NCBI GenBank assembly: GCA_937996625.1
Contig: CALKVA010000020.1
Span: 1 to 64,000, forward strand
Length of the DNA stretch: 64,000 nt
Source of the DNA: UBA5951 sp009936885
GTDB lineage: Bacteria > Pseudomonadota > Alphaproteobacteria > Puniceispirillales > Puniceispirillaceae
Direction of reading: 5' to 3'
The position numbers were made by a program, and so were the translations under genes. Of the stretch, positions 26,138 through 36,769 are shown in pieces. Under the pieces are notes generated by a model, which was given only the letters and a program-made list of their open reading frames with translations, made no database searches and had not been told where the DNA came from. How positions within the stretch are numbered: the first letter of the stretch is position 1; each line of letters starts with the position of its first letter.

Positions 26138-26980
26138 ATGACTATAAGTAATCCGTATAGTTTTGTTGTGTTTACAGCTTTATTATCGTTATTTCTATTC
26201 TTTTCAGCGTGTAGCTCTAATCAAAATACAGACGATCTTGAGCAAATAGACCTGCCTGTTGATTCCCTCTATAATAAAGCGCTGGATTCTGTTTATAAAG
26301 GCAAACCAAAAGAAGCAGCGTCATTATTTGAAGAAGTCGAGCGACAGCATCCCTACTCTAGCTGGGCTGTTAAAGCCCAAAGCATGGCTGCTTGGGCCTA
26401 TTATGAAGCCAATGATTATCCACGGGCATTATCAACACTTGAGAGATTCATCGAATTATACCCAGCTCACGAAGATACCGAATATGCATATTATCTGCGT
26501 GCGTTATGCTATTATGAACAGATTGTTGATGTTGAACGAGATGCCGCAATGACCAAACGCTCGATGGATGCTTTTTCAGAATTGCTTCGTCGTTTTCCAG
26601 ATGGAGTATACGCTCAAGACGGTCAATTAAAGCGCGATCTTGCTAGCTCAAACTTGGCTGGAAAAGAAATGGCAGTTGGAAGATTCTACCTCAAACAAGG
26701 ATATATCTCAGCAGCAATTAATAGGTTTCAAACTGTAACAGAGAAATATCAAACCTCTAATCAGATCCCAGAGGCCTTATATAGACTAACAGTTTCCTTT
26801 AATATGATGAACCTAGATTACGAAGCTGAGAGAGCGTTAAAAGTGGCGCAGTATAATTTCCCAGATTCCCCTTGGACAGAAAAAGCAGAGGCTTTAATGG
26901 GTGTTACGAGCAGCAGTGATGAGACTGACCAAAAAGGGGTGGTAGGCGGCATCATTAGTAGAATTAACATTTTTAAGTAA
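26138..26980 (+). CDS. bamD: Outer membrane assembly lipoprotein BamD
   Basis: An essential partner of BamA in inserting outer-membrane beta-barrel proteins. The 280-residue lipoprotein has a signal peptide and lipobox FSAC with the acylated Cys25. Tandem TPR repeats follow from about residue 42 (YNKALDSVYKGKPKEAASLFEEV is the first helix pair) to about 260. The SD is AAGGAAAG before the ATG. It follows lpxC and precedes recN by 4 bases. Confidence 0.94.
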   Translation: MTISNPYSFVVFTALLSLFLFFSACSSNQNTDDLEQIDLPVDSLYNKALDSVYKGKPKEAASLFEEVERQHPYSSWAVKAQSMAAWAYYEANDYPRALSTLERFIELYPAHEDTEYAYYLRALCYYEQIVDVERDAAMTKRSMDAFSELLRRFPDGVYAQDGQLKRDLASSNLAGKEMAVGRFYLKQGYISAAINRFQTVTEKYQTSNQIPEALYRLTVSFNMMNLDYEAERALKVAQYNFPDSPWTEKAEALMGVTSSSDETDQKGVVGGIISRINIFK

Positions 26981-26984
26981 ACTC

Positions 26985-28649
26985 ATGCTGGTTCACCTAA
27001 GCATCCGAAATATTGTATTAATCGAAAAATTAGATCTTGAATTTAATTCAGGATTAACCGTTCTCACTGGCGAGACAGGTGCTGGAAAGTCAATTCTGCT
27101 TGATGCATTAGGGCTCGCGCTTGGAAGTAGGGCTGATTTCTCGCTGGTGCGGCATGGGCATACATCTGCGCAAGTATCAGCTAGTTTTATCATTCCATCA
27201 GAACATCCCGTAAGAGATCTATTGATTGAGGCTGGAATCCCAATGCAAGATGAGCTGATTTTACGGCGTCAGTTACGCCAAGACAGGTCACCAGCCACTA
27301 TCAATGATGAGCCAGTATCTGTAACTTTGCTTCGCAAATGCGGGGATTTACTTGTTGAAATACAAGGCCAGTTTGAAGGACGTGGTCTTCTTGATACCAG
27401 CACCCATCTCACTCTTCTAGATCGGATTTCTGGACATCCACACCTTGTTGTCAGCACCCAAGAAGCGTTTCAGCATTGGCGTCAATCACAGCAGAATTAT
27501 AATGATGCGGAAGCAATATTTATAAAGGCTCGAGCAGAAGAAGATTGGCTAAGAGAGTCTTTGAAAGAATTAGATATGCTTCTGCCCGTTACTGGCGAAG
27601 AAGAAGAGCTCATGACGGAGCGGAATGTTCATGCAAATGCGAATAAAATCATTCAAGGATTACAATCTGCTCATGAAATTCTAAGTCATGATGATGGCGC
27701 TATTAGCAAGATTGGGTCTGCAAGCGCCCATCTAGATAAAATAGAAACGCTTGGTAGTAATCTTGTGAATTCGGTAATTGAAAAATTACAGCAGATTACA
27801 TTTGAATTAAATGAAGTAGAAACAGAACTTCGCGATGCTGCTGAGAATTTAGATGCAGATCCCAGACGGCTTGGAGAAATTGATGAAAGACTTCATTTGC
27901 TTCGCTCACTAGCGCGAAAACATAATTGCTCTGCAGATAATTTAGCTGAGTTGTATCATAGCTTCCAAGAAAAAATTACGCGTCTAGACGATGAAACAGG
28001 TAATATTGCCAATCTCCGCTTACAACGTGATGCTGCTTATGAGCAGTATGTAAAGAAAGCCAAGGATTTAAGTGCTTCCAGAATTTCCGCGGCACACACC
28101 TTAGACCAGCAGGTTATGCAACAGCTTCCTGTTTTGAAACTTGAAAGTTCAGAAATTAAAACAAATATCCAATTATTAGATGAAGATAGGTGGAGCGCAA
28201 ATGGTATTGATAAAGTACGGTTCGAGGCACGAACCAACAAAGGTCAAGCAATCGGTGCCATCGATAAAATAGCCTCCGGAGGTGAATTAGCAAGGTTTTT
28301 GCTTGCGCTTAAAGTTGTATTATCTGAAGGAGAGCCAGATAAATGTCTTATATTTGATGAGGTGGATTCTGGTGTTGGTGGCGCGGTTGCAGATGCGGTT
28401 GGATCCCGCCTTTCTGCATTAGGAAAAACAACACAAACTCTAGTGATTACTCATTCACCGCAGGTGGCTGCCAAGGGACAAAATCACTTAAAAATAACTA
28501 AGCTGTCTGTTGGCGATAGCATTATCAGCAATACAACGCTTCTTGATGCCGATGGTCACCGCGAGGAAGTAGCTCGTATGCTTGCAGGAGAACAAATAAC
28601 CGATGCAGCAAGAATGGCTGCTCGAACCTTAATCGATTCGCGCAGTTGA
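26985..28649 (+). CDS. recN: DNA repair protein RecN
   Basis: An SMC-like ATPase used in double-strand break repair. The 554-residue protein has Walker A GETGAGKS at 29-36. An EIQGQFEGRGLLD segment lies near 125, and long coiled-coil arms span about 150-370. The signature ASGGELARFLLALK is near 428 and Walker B CLIFDEVDSGVGG near 455. A conserved QVAAKG block follows. It lies 4 bases after bamD, a common alphaproteobacterial arrangement. Confidence 0.96.
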   Translation: MLVHLSIRNIVLIEKLDLEFNSGLTVLTGETGAGKSILLDALGLALGSRADFSLVRHGHTSAQVSASFIIPSEHPVRDLLIEAGIPMQDELILRRQLRQDRSPATINDEPVSVTLLRKCGDLLVEIQGQFEGRGLLDTSTHLTLLDRISGHPHLVVSTQEAFQHWRQSQQNYNDAEAIFIKARAEEDWLRESLKELDMLLPVTGEEEELMTERNVHANANKIIQGLQSAHEILSHDDGAISKIGSASAHLDKIETLGSNLVNSVIEKLQQITFELNEVETELRDAAENLDADPRRLGEIDERLHLLRSLARKHNCSADNLAELYHSFQEKITRLDDETGNIANLRLQRDAAYEQYVKKAKDLSASRISAAHTLDQQVMQQLPVLKLESSEIKTNIQLLDEDRWSANGIDKVRFEARTNKGQAIGAIDKIASGGELARFLLALKVVLSEGEPDKCLIFDEVDSGVGGAVADAVGSRLSALGKTTQTLVITHSPQVAAKGQNHLKITKLSVGDSIISNTTLLDADGHREEVARMLAGEQITDAARMAARTLIDSRS

Positions 28650-28682
28650 GTTGGCAGTTGCGTTAAAGGATAAAAAATAATT

Positions 28683-30773
28683 ATGCCCTCTCAAAAACCG
28701 TATGATGAACTCACCATAGATAGTGTAAATATGCTTTCTGAGGATACGGCAAGAGATGCAATGGTATATTTAAACGAGCAAATAGCGTCCCATGATATCG
28801 CTTATCACCAAAAAGATGCACCTGTAATTTCAGATGCAGAATATGACACATTGGTCAAATTAAGTCTTGCAATAGAGAATGCATTTCCAAACCTTATATC
28901 GCAGAAAAACCCTTCTATGCGAATTGGCAGCGCTCCTTCGGAACAGTTTGCCAAGGTTAAACATGCGCGCCCAATGCTTTCACTATCGAATATTTTTGAC
29001 CCGGAAGAGGTTGGTTTATTTATTCAGCGGATTAACCGCTTCCTAAATCTTTTTGAAGATGAGGCAGTTGGGTTTACTGCGGAGCCAAAAATTGATGGGT
29101 TGTCAATTTCACTTCGCTATGAGAAAGGCAGGCTTATTTCAGCAGCAACGCGCGGGGATGGCACAACTGGGGAGGATGTAACCCAGAATATAAGAACCAT
29201 ATCTGATATACCCTCGATGCTTCCTGAAAAAGCGCCAGATATTTGTGAAATCCGTGGTGAAATTTATATGAAAAAAACAGATTTCCACGCGTTAAATATA
29301 GCTCAGGGGGATGCTGGAAAAAAAGTTTTTGCAAATCCCAGAAATGCGGCTGCTGGCTCGCTCAGGCAAAAAGATGCACTAATTACTGCAAAAAGGCCCT
29401 TGCATTTCTTTGCTTATGCGTCTGGTGAGATTTCAAAACCAATTTCAAATACTCATTCAGGTTTTCTTACCTGTCTTTCTGAATTTGGGTTCACTGTAAA
29501 CCCTTTGACCACTAAATGCGGGTCTGTAGAAAGTTTGCTTTCCACATATCATAACATAGCATCCTTAAGAAGTGAGCTTGAATATGATATTGACGGCGTT
29601 GTTTATAAGGTTGACAGGCTAGATTGGCAAGAACGCCTCGGACAAGTAAGCCGTGCGCCACGTTGGGCAATGGCTCATAAATTTCCAGCAGAACAGGCGG
29701 AGACGCGGCTGTTAGATATTGATATCCAGATTGGAAGAACAGGCGCACTTACTCCAGTTGCAAGGCTTCAACCAATTAATGTTGGAGGCGTTGTTGTCTC
29801 AAATGCTACGCTGCATAATGAAGGTGAAATAGGCCGCAAGGATATCCGTATTGGCGATACAGTAATTCTACAAAGAGCAGGAGATGTCATTCCTCAAATC
29901 GTTGCTAGCCTGCCGAACAAAAGAACTGGAAGCGAGACTGTATTTTCGTTTCCAGACAGCTGTCCCATTTGCGGCTATCCAGCGATAAGACTAGATAACG
30001 AAGCTGTACGACGATGCACAGGTGGATTTAACTGTCATGCGCAATCCGTTGAACGCCTTATTCATTTTGTAAGCCGAGACGCCTTTGATATTGAGGGCTT
30101 AGGAGCCAAGCAAATCGTCTTATTTAACGAATTAGGCTGGCTAAAACAGCCCTCAGATATATTCCTACTTCCAAATCGAAGAGATGAGATTGCACAGCTA
30201 GACAGAATGGGCGATAAATCGGCAACCAATCTATTCAATGCGATAAATTCAAGACGTGAAATCGCCCTAGGCCGTGTAATTTTTGCACTTGGTATTCGCC
30301 AGATTGGTATCGCAACGGCAAGGTTACTTGCGCTAACCTATCAGTCTTTGGCTTCTCTTCAAGAGAGCTGCTTGCACGCACGAGATACTACACATCCCGC
30401 CTATCAAGATTTGATAAATATTGACCAGATAGGGGAATCTGTAGCCGGCGATTTAATCGATTTCTTTGCCCAAGAAGAAAATCAGAAATTAGTTGCAAGG
30501 CTTCTTGAACATATAACGCCTATTGCACCAACAACGCCAATATCTACCTCTCCCATTAGTGGCAAAATTATTGTGTTTACGGGTACGCTTAATCAACTCT
30601 CAAGAGCGGAGGCAAAGGCTCAGGCAGAACGAATGGGAGCAAAGGTTGCAGGCTCTGTCTCCAAAAAAACAGATTACGTAATAGTAGGTAGTGATTCTGG
30701 CAGCAAGGCTCAAAAAGCAGCTGAATTGGGGGTTACTATATTAACTGAAGAGGAATGGATAGCACTTCTATGA
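28683..30773 (+). CDS. ligA: NAD-dependent DNA ligase LigA
   Basis: Seals nicks in replication and repair using NAD+. The 696-residue protein has the Ia domain, then the adenylation domain with catalytic Lys136 in EPKIDGLS. An OB fold follows, then a four-Cys zinc finger (CPIC, RRC and NC around residues 423-450), helix-hairpin-helix repeats, and a C-terminal BRCT domain from about 622. AAAGGA lies 11 bases before the ATG. Its last 6 bp overlap the convergent M24 peptidase gene. Confidence 0.97.
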   Translation: MPSQKPYDELTIDSVNMLSEDTARDAMVYLNEQIASHDIAYHQKDAPVISDAEYDTLVKLSLAIENAFPNLISQKNPSMRIGSAPSEQFAKVKHARPMLSLSNIFDPEEVGLFIQRINRFLNLFEDEAVGFTAEPKIDGLSISLRYEKGRLISAATRGDGTTGEDVTQNIRTISDIPSMLPEKAPDICEIRGEIYMKKTDFHALNIAQGDAGKKVFANPRNAAAGSLRQKDALITAKRPLHFFAYASGEISKPISNTHSGFLTCLSEFGFTVNPLTTKCGSVESLLSTYHNIASLRSELEYDIDGVVYKVDRLDWQERLGQVSRAPRWAMAHKFPAEQAETRLLDIDIQIGRTGALTPVARLQPINVGGVVVSNATLHNEGEIGRKDIRIGDTVILQRAGDVIPQIVASLPNKRTGSETVFSFPDSCPICGYPAIRLDNEAVRRCTGGFNCHAQSVERLIHFVSRDAFDIEGLGAKQIVLFNELGWLKQPSDIFLLPNRRDEIAQLDRMGDKSATNLFNAINSRREIALGRVIFALGIRQIGIATARLLALTYQSLASLQESCLHARDTTHPAYQDLINIDQIGESVAGDLIDFFAQEENQKLVARLLEHITPIAPTTPISTSPISGKIIVFTGTLNQLSRAEAKAQAERMGAKVAGSVSKKTDYVIVGSDSGSKAQKAAELGVTILTEEEWIALL

Positions 30774-32540
30774 TAAGGCTTCACATTTATGCTCAAACCA
30801 ATCTTGCAGTTCGTGTGGAAGATGCGGTCTTATTTTTTCCAGCACTTCTTGATGATAGCTGTTCAAAGCGTCGATCTGGGTTTTCGATAACAAAGATGTA
30901 TCAATTAGTCTTTTATCAAATGGAATAAAAGTGAGATTCTCAAAGCCTAGAAAATCATCAGAAACAGTGATTACGTGAACAAGGTTTTCCTGTCTTATGC
31001 CAAATTCACCTGGCTTATAATAACCAGGCTCATTAGATAAAATCATCCCTGCCAAAATTTCCTGGCTCCCGCGTTTAGATAGTGATGCAGGCCCTTCATG
31101 AACACTTAATACGTGACCAACGCCATGGCCTGTTCCATGACCATAATCCATTTTATTATCCCACAAACCCTGTCTGCAAATGGCATCAAGCTGAATACCG
31201 CTAACCCCTTTTGGGAATATAGCATTCGATAAAGTTAAATGGGCGCCAACAACTAGGCTGTTTGCAAGCACCGCTTTGGCAGTGGGTTCTGCGATAGCAA
31301 AACATCTCGTAATATCGGTCGTTCCAGCTTTATAATGAGCACCTGAATCAATTAGTACCACACCATTATTCTCAATTTTGCTATCTTCTCCTTTTTTAGC
31401 ACGATAATGAACAATAGCACCATTGTCATTAAATCCAACAATGGCTGGAAATGAGTCACATATATATTCAGGTTGCTGCGCACGAAATTCTGAAAGATAG
31501 GTAGCAACTTCACATTCGGTAATTGGCTGATTATATACTGCACGCTCAAACCAATACCAAAACTGACAAAATGCGACTGCATCTTTTATGTGAGCATCCT
31601 TCATACCCTTTAATTCAGCTTCGTTCTTTTGTGCCTTAACAAGCACTGTGCTATCTGGCTTAAATTCAATCGCACTATTTTGTTCTGAGAAACAATCTAA
31701 CAATGCTTTAGGACAGGATGATTTATCAATTTGAATTTTTCTATCTACCAGCTTTTTAGCTATTTCTGACATTTCATTAAAGCATTTATGCTCGATTTCC
31801 AGACCCTCTATTTGAAAGTCTATCTCTGGCTTATCCTCTGATATTACGACTATATCACTGCTTGAGTGCACAAGTAACATTGCGTGAAAAAACGGTGTAT
31901 GAGCAAGTGCATCGCCTCGAACATTTAATAACCAGTTAACACTATCTACCTTGCTAACCAAAATACTGGTTAAAGGGTCACCCTTACTTTGTCCTTCATA
32001 TAGCTCCGTGATTTTCTGCTGTGCGGATCTGCCAGCTATCTCATCTGGCATATACCAGTGATGAATAATTTTCTTATCAGGTCTTTCCTGCCAAATTTCG
32101 TCAATAAGAGAATTTCTTAACGCTACCCAGCTGATAGAAATTCCGTTTGCGCTATCTAGAAGTTTTTCAACCTCGCCTGCGGTCATGGTCCAGCTATCGT
32201 AACCAATAACTATATTGCCTGCTACATCATCTAAATTAGCAATTACATCTTTAATGCCAAATTTCATGGTGTCGTAGCATTTCCACTCTTTAGCATCAGT
32301 CTGGTTTTGCATCTGCAAGCTATAACGCTGATCTGAAAATAATGCGGCTGAATTTTTTAGAATAAGCGCATAACCAGCAGAGCCTGTAAAACCACTAATA
32401 TAAGCAAGACGCTCATCACACGGCCGAACCTCTTCTCCTTGAAATAGATCTGCTCTTTGAACGAGCAATCCATCTAACCCTTGCTTCTCTAATTCAGAGC
32501 GTAATGCTGTTAGTTTTTCGGATGATGTATTATCTGCCAT
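30768..32540 (-). CDS. M24 family Xaa-Pro aminopeptidase
   Basis: A metal-dependent aminopeptidase P homologue that removes N-terminal residues before proline. The 590-residue protein has two creatinase-type N-terminal domains, then a pita-bread domain. Metal ligands are visible in LIDSGAHYKAGTTDITR (two Asp), GHGTGHGVGHVLSVHEGP (His) and NEPGYY (Glu), with a final Glu in RQENL. A C-terminal M24_C segment follows, as in long eukaryote-like and alphaproteobacterial forms. It is last in the uvrD-prmA unit and converges on ligA. Confidence 0.92.
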   Translation of the reverse strand: MADNTSSEKLTALRSELEKQGLDGLLVQRADLFQGEEVRPCDERLAYISGFTGSAGYALILKNSAALFSDQRYSLQMQNQTDAKEWKCYDTMKFGIKDVIANLDDVAGNIVIGYDSWTMTAGEVEKLLDSANGISISWVALRNSLIDEIWQERPDKKIIHHWYMPDEIAGRSAQQKITELYEGQSKGDPLTSILVSKVDSVNWLLNVRGDALAHTPFFHAMLLVHSSSDIVVISEDKPEIDFQIEGLEIEHKCFNEMSEIAKKLVDRKIQIDKSSCPKALLDCFSEQNSAIEFKPDSTVLVKAQKNEAELKGMKDAHIKDAVAFCQFWYWFERAVYNQPITECEVATYLSEFRAQQPEYICDSFPAIVGFNDNGAIVHYRAKKGEDSKIENNGVVLIDSGAHYKAGTTDITRCFAIAEPTAKAVLANSLVVGAHLTLSNAIFPKGVSGIQLDAICRQGLWDNKMDYGHGTGHGVGHVLSVHEGPASLSKRGSQEILAGMILSNEPGYYKPGEFGIRQENLVHVITVSDDFLGFENLTFIPFDKRLIDTSLLSKTQIDALNSYHQEVLEKIRPHLPHELQDWFEHKCEALS

Positions 32541-32547
32541 CTAATCT

Positions 32548-33450
32548 CTACCTTTTTGAATAATTGGTTTTGGGCGCAAACAGGAGTGTTGACCATGCAT
32601 CAATCTGAATATGCTGCATCACAAATAAATGATGATGTCGATAAATAGCGCGGATATCACGCATTTGACTTGTGAGAAGACCTGAGAGAATAACCCTGCC
32701 ATTAGATGCGAGGTTTTGAGCAATTAGCGGTGCAAATTGTTTTAATGGTTTTGCAAGAATATTCGCAATTATCAAATCGAATTTCTGCTTTTTACGAAGC
32801 CTTTCATGCGAGAAACCGTCAGAATGAAGTGCAAAAAATGCCTTCTTTGGATATTGGTTTATATGCCAATTTTGGCATGTGGTCTCAACCGATATTTTAT
32901 CATAGTCCGCTGCCATAACAGCGGCACTAGGATTTAGGGATTTTGCCGCCATTGATAATATCCCGCTCCCACATCCTAAATCAAGTATTCGGTTAATATG
33001 TCTTTTTGAGCGAGATGCTTTTTGTATTGCTAACAGACACCCTTTTGTTGTTGCATGTGTTCCAGAGCCAAAAGCTTGCGCAGCATCAACACATAACGGA
33101 AATAAACCCGCAGGTGCTGGGTTTGTAATATGACTGCCATGCACCCAGAATCTGCCTATCCTAAATGCGGGAAACTCTTTTCGGTTTTCATGCACCCAAT
33201 CTGTTGGTGGTAATTTTTGAAGCTGAACAGATTTTATGTTCGCAAGCAGGCATCTATTAAGATAAAAATCCACCTGCTCCAGGCTTGGCTCTATATCGAA
33301 TAAAGCAACTACCTTAGTGAGCTGTTTTGTGTCTTCCCACCTCTCAAGAGAAATCGCATTAGCATCGAGTAATTGCTCAAAGATGGCCTCTAATTCTGCT
33401 GTGGGGCCGGCACACTCTACCTGTAATTCCCAAAATGTCTGCGCGATCAT
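32548..33450 (-). CDS. prmA: Ribosomal protein L11 methyltransferase PrmA
   Basis: A SAM-dependent enzyme that trimethylates lysines and the N-terminus of ribosomal protein L11. The 300-residue protein has an N-terminal substrate-recognition domain and a methyltransferase domain. Key motifs are FGSGTHATTKGCL near 128, the SAM loop ILDLGCGSGILSMAA near 155, and the NILAKPL motif near 231. It lies 7 bases upstream of the M24 peptidase and 28 bases after uvrD, in the same direction. Confidence 0.93.
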   Translation of the reverse strand: MIAQTFWELQVECAGPTAELEAIFEQLLDANAISLERWEDTKQLTKVVALFDIEPSLEQVDFYLNRCLLANIKSVQLQKLPPTDWVHENRKEFPAFRIGRFWVHGSHITNPAPAGLFPLCVDAAQAFGSGTHATTKGCLLAIQKASRSKRHINRILDLGCGSGILSMAAKSLNPSAAVMAADYDKISVETTCQNWHINQYPKKAFFALHSDGFSHERLRKKQKFDLIIANILAKPLKQFAPLIAQNLASNGRVILSGLLTSQMRDIRAIYRHHHLFVMQHIQIDAWSTLLFAPKTNYSKR

Positions 33451-33478
33451 CTAGCTGAACACTCCCCAATTTGTAGCA

Positions 33479-35743
33479 TCATTTATGACTGACAAAGCTA
33501 GCAATTACTTTCTTCCTACCTGCTTTATCAAACTGTATGTCGAGTTTATCCCCTTCAACGCCAAGGACATCCCCCATCCCAAATTTCATATGAAACACTC
33601 TATCGCCAAAAGAAAATGCAATTTGTTGTTGGTGCTCGATTATCCCGCCTGAATCTCTGCGAGGGGCGGCAAGGTTAGCTGTTGTATTAGATGCCATTCT
33701 CTGCCAGCCTGGACCATATCCAGGCTTTCCGACACGGGTTTCTGCCCGTCCTATCATTACAGGCTCTACACGCCCAATAGACAGCCCCCTTGCCATATCT
33801 TCAATCAAGTTTCGCTCTGGTAATTCAGATATAAACCGAGATGGAATAGCAGATTGCCACAAGCCATGAATGCGTCTGTTTGCAGCAAAACTTATAAACA
33901 AATTACGTCTTGCGCGCGTAATTCCAACATAAGCTAATCTGCGCTCTTCTTCTAGGCCAGCACCCCCATTTTCTTCCAGAGTTCGTTGGCTTGGAAATAC
34001 ACCCTCCTCCCAGCCAGGCAAAAACACAGTATCAAACTCTAAACCCTTGGCAGCATGAAGTGTCATTAAAGTCACTTCACCTTCTGTTGTTTGCGTTTCA
34101 TTATCCATTACAAGGGAGATATGCTCAAGGAAGCCAGACAAACTCTCAAATTCTCCAATAGCAGAGACTAATTCTTTTAAATTCTCTAATCTTCCAGGGG
34201 CATCTGGGGATTTATGCATTTGCCACATTGTTGTATAGCCAGCTTCTTCTAATATCATTTCTGCTAATTCCGCAGGCGGCATGTCTGAGCGAGCAGAACC
34301 CCAACGCATAATATCATCGATAAATTTACACAAAGCCCGTTTTGCTTGTGGTTTAAGCTCGTCTGAGTAAGAAAGATTTGTTGCTGCCGCAAATAACGGG
34401 ATATTTTGCGCTCTTGATAATTGGTGTATCAGCTGTAGCGAGGCCTCACCTAATCCACGTTTCGGGGTATTAATTATCCGCTCAAATGCCAGATCATCTG
34501 ATTGCTGATATACCAACCTTAGATATGCCAGTGCATCTCTAATCTCTGCGCGCTCGTAAAACCGTGTCCCAACCACGCGGTAGGGAAGGCCGATCGCAAT
34601 AAAGCGTTCTTCAAATTCACGTGTTTGGTATCCAGCACGGACCAAAACAGCCATAGAAGATAGCTGTTGTCCATCTTTTAAAAGAAACTCTATCTGACTA
34701 GAGATAGTGCGAGCCTCTTCACTACCATCCCAATAGCCAGCAACTCGTATTTTCTCGCCATCTGATTCTGCTGTAAAAAGGGATTTACCAAGACGTCCTT
34801 CATTATGGGCAATTAATGTCGATGCTGCTGCTAATATATGTCCAGTAGAACGATAATTTTCCTCTAGGCGAACAATATCTGCACCTGGAAAATCCTTCTC
34901 AAACTTAAGAATATTCCCAACTTCAGCGCCTCGCCACCCATAGATTGACTGATCATCATCCCCAACGCAGCACAAATTTCCATGTGCAGCAGAAAGCAAT
35001 CTTAACCAAAGATACTGAGCAACATTTGCATCCTGATATTCATCTACCATAATATGCGTTAGGAGATTTTGATATTTCTGTAAAACATCCAGATTCTGGT
35101 TAAAAATGGTAAGCATATGTAATAGAAGATCGCCAAAATCAGATGCATTTAATGCCAAAAGCCGCGATTGATAAGCGCTATATAATGCTTTAGCTTTTCC
35201 TTGTGCTGCATCCCCTGCTTCTGATTTCGTGATTTTATCAGGCGTAAGGCCTCTATCTTTCCACCTGCTAAATAAACCCAAGATCATTCGTGGGGGCCAA
35301 CGTTTTAAATCCAGACTCTCTGCTTCCATGACTTGTTTAATTAATCTTAACTGATCATCTGTATCTAAAATTGTAAAATTAGATTTTAATCCAACCAGCT
35401 CAGCATGACGACGAAGCATCTGTGCTGCAACGGAGTGAAAGGTACCAAGTGTGACCTGCTCCGCCATTGGGCCCACCAGCTCAACCGCTCGAATACGCAT
35501 TTCCCGAGCTGCTTTATTAGTGAATGTAACCGCTAATATGTTGAATGGATTAGCAGTTCTTGTCGCAATTAGCTGCGCCAGACGAGACGTTAGAACACGT
35601 GTTTTTCCGGTTCCCGCTCCTGATAATACAAGCAATGGTCCGTCTAAATTCGTAACAGCTTGCTGTTGAGGCTGATTGAGACCATGTAACCAAATAGGGT
35701 GTAAGTCTCTTTCAGTTATTTCATTATTAGTTTCTAGATTCAT
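33479..35743 (-). CDS. uvrD: UvrD/PcrA family DNA helicase
   Basis: A superfamily 1A 3'-5' helicase acting in nucleotide excision and mismatch repair. The 754-residue protein has the Q motif GLNQPQQQAV, Walker A GAGTGKT at 42-48, motif Ia TFTNKAAREM, Walker B MVDEYQDAN near 231, GDDDQSIYGWRGA, EENYRSTGHIL, TLHAAKGLEFDTVFLPG near 569, and VGITRARRNL. The C-terminal ~60 residues form a tudor-like RNA polymerase-interacting tip (DRVFHMKFGMGDV). It heads the uvrD-prmA-peptidase unit. No clear promoter was identified in the 260-bp divergent spacer to mlaA. Confidence 0.95.
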   Translation of the reverse strand: MNLETNNEITERDLHPIWLHGLNQPQQQAVTNLDGPLLVLSGAGTGKTRVLTSRLAQLIATRTANPFNILAVTFTNKAAREMRIRAVELVGPMAEQVTLGTFHSVAAQMLRRHAELVGLKSNFTILDTDDQLRLIKQVMEAESLDLKRWPPRMILGLFSRWKDRGLTPDKITKSEAGDAAQGKAKALYSAYQSRLLALNASDFGDLLLHMLTIFNQNLDVLQKYQNLLTHIMVDEYQDANVAQYLWLRLLSAAHGNLCCVGDDDQSIYGWRGAEVGNILKFEKDFPGADIVRLEENYRSTGHILAAASTLIAHNEGRLGKSLFTAESDGEKIRVAGYWDGSEEARTISSQIEFLLKDGQQLSSMAVLVRAGYQTREFEERFIAIGLPYRVVGTRFYERAEIRDALAYLRLVYQQSDDLAFERIINTPKRGLGEASLQLIHQLSRAQNIPLFAAATNLSYSDELKPQAKRALCKFIDDIMRWGSARSDMPPAELAEMILEEAGYTTMWQMHKSPDAPGRLENLKELVSAIGEFESLSGFLEHISLVMDNETQTTEGEVTLMTLHAAKGLEFDTVFLPGWEEGVFPSQRTLEENGGAGLEEERRLAYVGITRARRNLFISFAANRRIHGLWQSAIPSRFISELPERNLIEDMARGLSIGRVEPVMIGRAETRVGKPGYGPGWQRMASNTTANLAAPRRDSGGIIEHQQQIAFSFGDRVFHMKFGMGDVLGVEGDKLDIQFDKAGRKKVIASFVSHK

Positions 35744-36003
35744 AAATTAACCATATTCTAATATAATGGGCTACGATTGGGTTCTTATATGGGGTGCTGA
35801 TATAGACCCCTTAAATAGATTTTAATTCTTGGCCATCTGACATACAGATACACATTCTTATTCCGCTATTGATGGCTGTGAAACCTTTATAAGATACTCG
35901 CTCTTACATACCAATAATTGTGCGTCATTGATGAAAAACAGATTAATAAAGATCACTATTAAGTCTAGCAAAAATTCTATGATATCGATATATGTAATCT
36001 ATT

Positions 36004-36768
36004 ATGAAATTTAAGTTTATGAAAATCCACCAATTCTATCTACCCATTATGGTTTGTCTTGGTTTTATTTTAACAAGCTGCAGCGGCGTAGATAAGTCAG
36101 ATGCCTCTTATAACAGAGATCCGTTTGAGAATACAAACAGGCAGATCTACGCATTTAATGACAGCGTTGATACATTAATATTAGAACCCGTTGTCTATGG
36201 CTATAATAAAGCGATCCCGCAAAGTGCTAAAACAGCGGTTGCAAACCATGTGTTCTGGGCTGGGCTGCCTAATACTGCTCTAAACTCTGGACTTCAAGGC
36301 AAATGGGAAAATACAGCTTTATCTAGCCTGCATTTTTCTGTGAATGCGCTAACGCTTGGGTTAATAAACCTCGTCTCTGAAGAAGAGCCCCCGGTAAGTC
36401 AAGATTTTGGCAAAACTTTGAGTGTATATGACGTCCCAGAAGGGCCTTATGTTGTGCTTCCAATATTAGGGGGAAAAACAAGTAGACACGCATTTGGGCA
36501 AGTTGCAAATATGATTGTTAATCCTTATTCTGCCCTTGAGGAGAAAAAAGCCATAAGCCAAGCGGTATCAATGCAACCTGTATTATCTACTATATCATGG
36601 AGAGCTGCTAATTTTGATATTGTAAATGACATAAAATATAATAGTCTTGATGGATATGTAAGAGCGCGTTCAGCTTATTATCAAAACCGGTTTGGGGAGA
36701 TGCCATCTTTGAGCGTTCAACCATCTGAGGCCGACGCTCTTTTTGATGATTTAGATTTTGAGAAATAG
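36004..36768 (+). CDS. mlaA: Outer membrane lipid asymmetry lipoprotein MlaA (VacJ)
   Basis: Removes misplaced phospholipids from the outer leaflet of the outer membrane. The 254-residue lipoprotein has a signal peptide ending in lipobox LTSC (Cys26). The family motifs DPFENTNRQIYAFND (about 39-53) and YVVLPILGGKTSRHAFGQ (about 149-166) follow. Start at 36004 or at 36019 (MKIHQF), with no clear SD. It is followed one base later by mlaC. The mlaFEDB transporter genes are not in the window. Confidence 0.93.
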   Translation: MKFKFMKIHQFYLPIMVCLGFILTSCSGVDKSDASYNRDPFENTNRQIYAFNDSVDTLILEPVVYGYNKAIPQSAKTAVANHVFWAGLPNTALNSGLQGKWENTALSSLHFSVNALTLGLINLVSEEEPPVSQDFGKTLSVYDVPEGPYVVLPILGGKTSRHAFGQVANMIVNPYSALEEKKAISQAVSMQPVLSTISWRAANFDIVNDIKYNSLDGYVRARSAYYQNRFGEMPSLSVQPSEADALFDDLDFEK

Positions 36769-36769
36769 A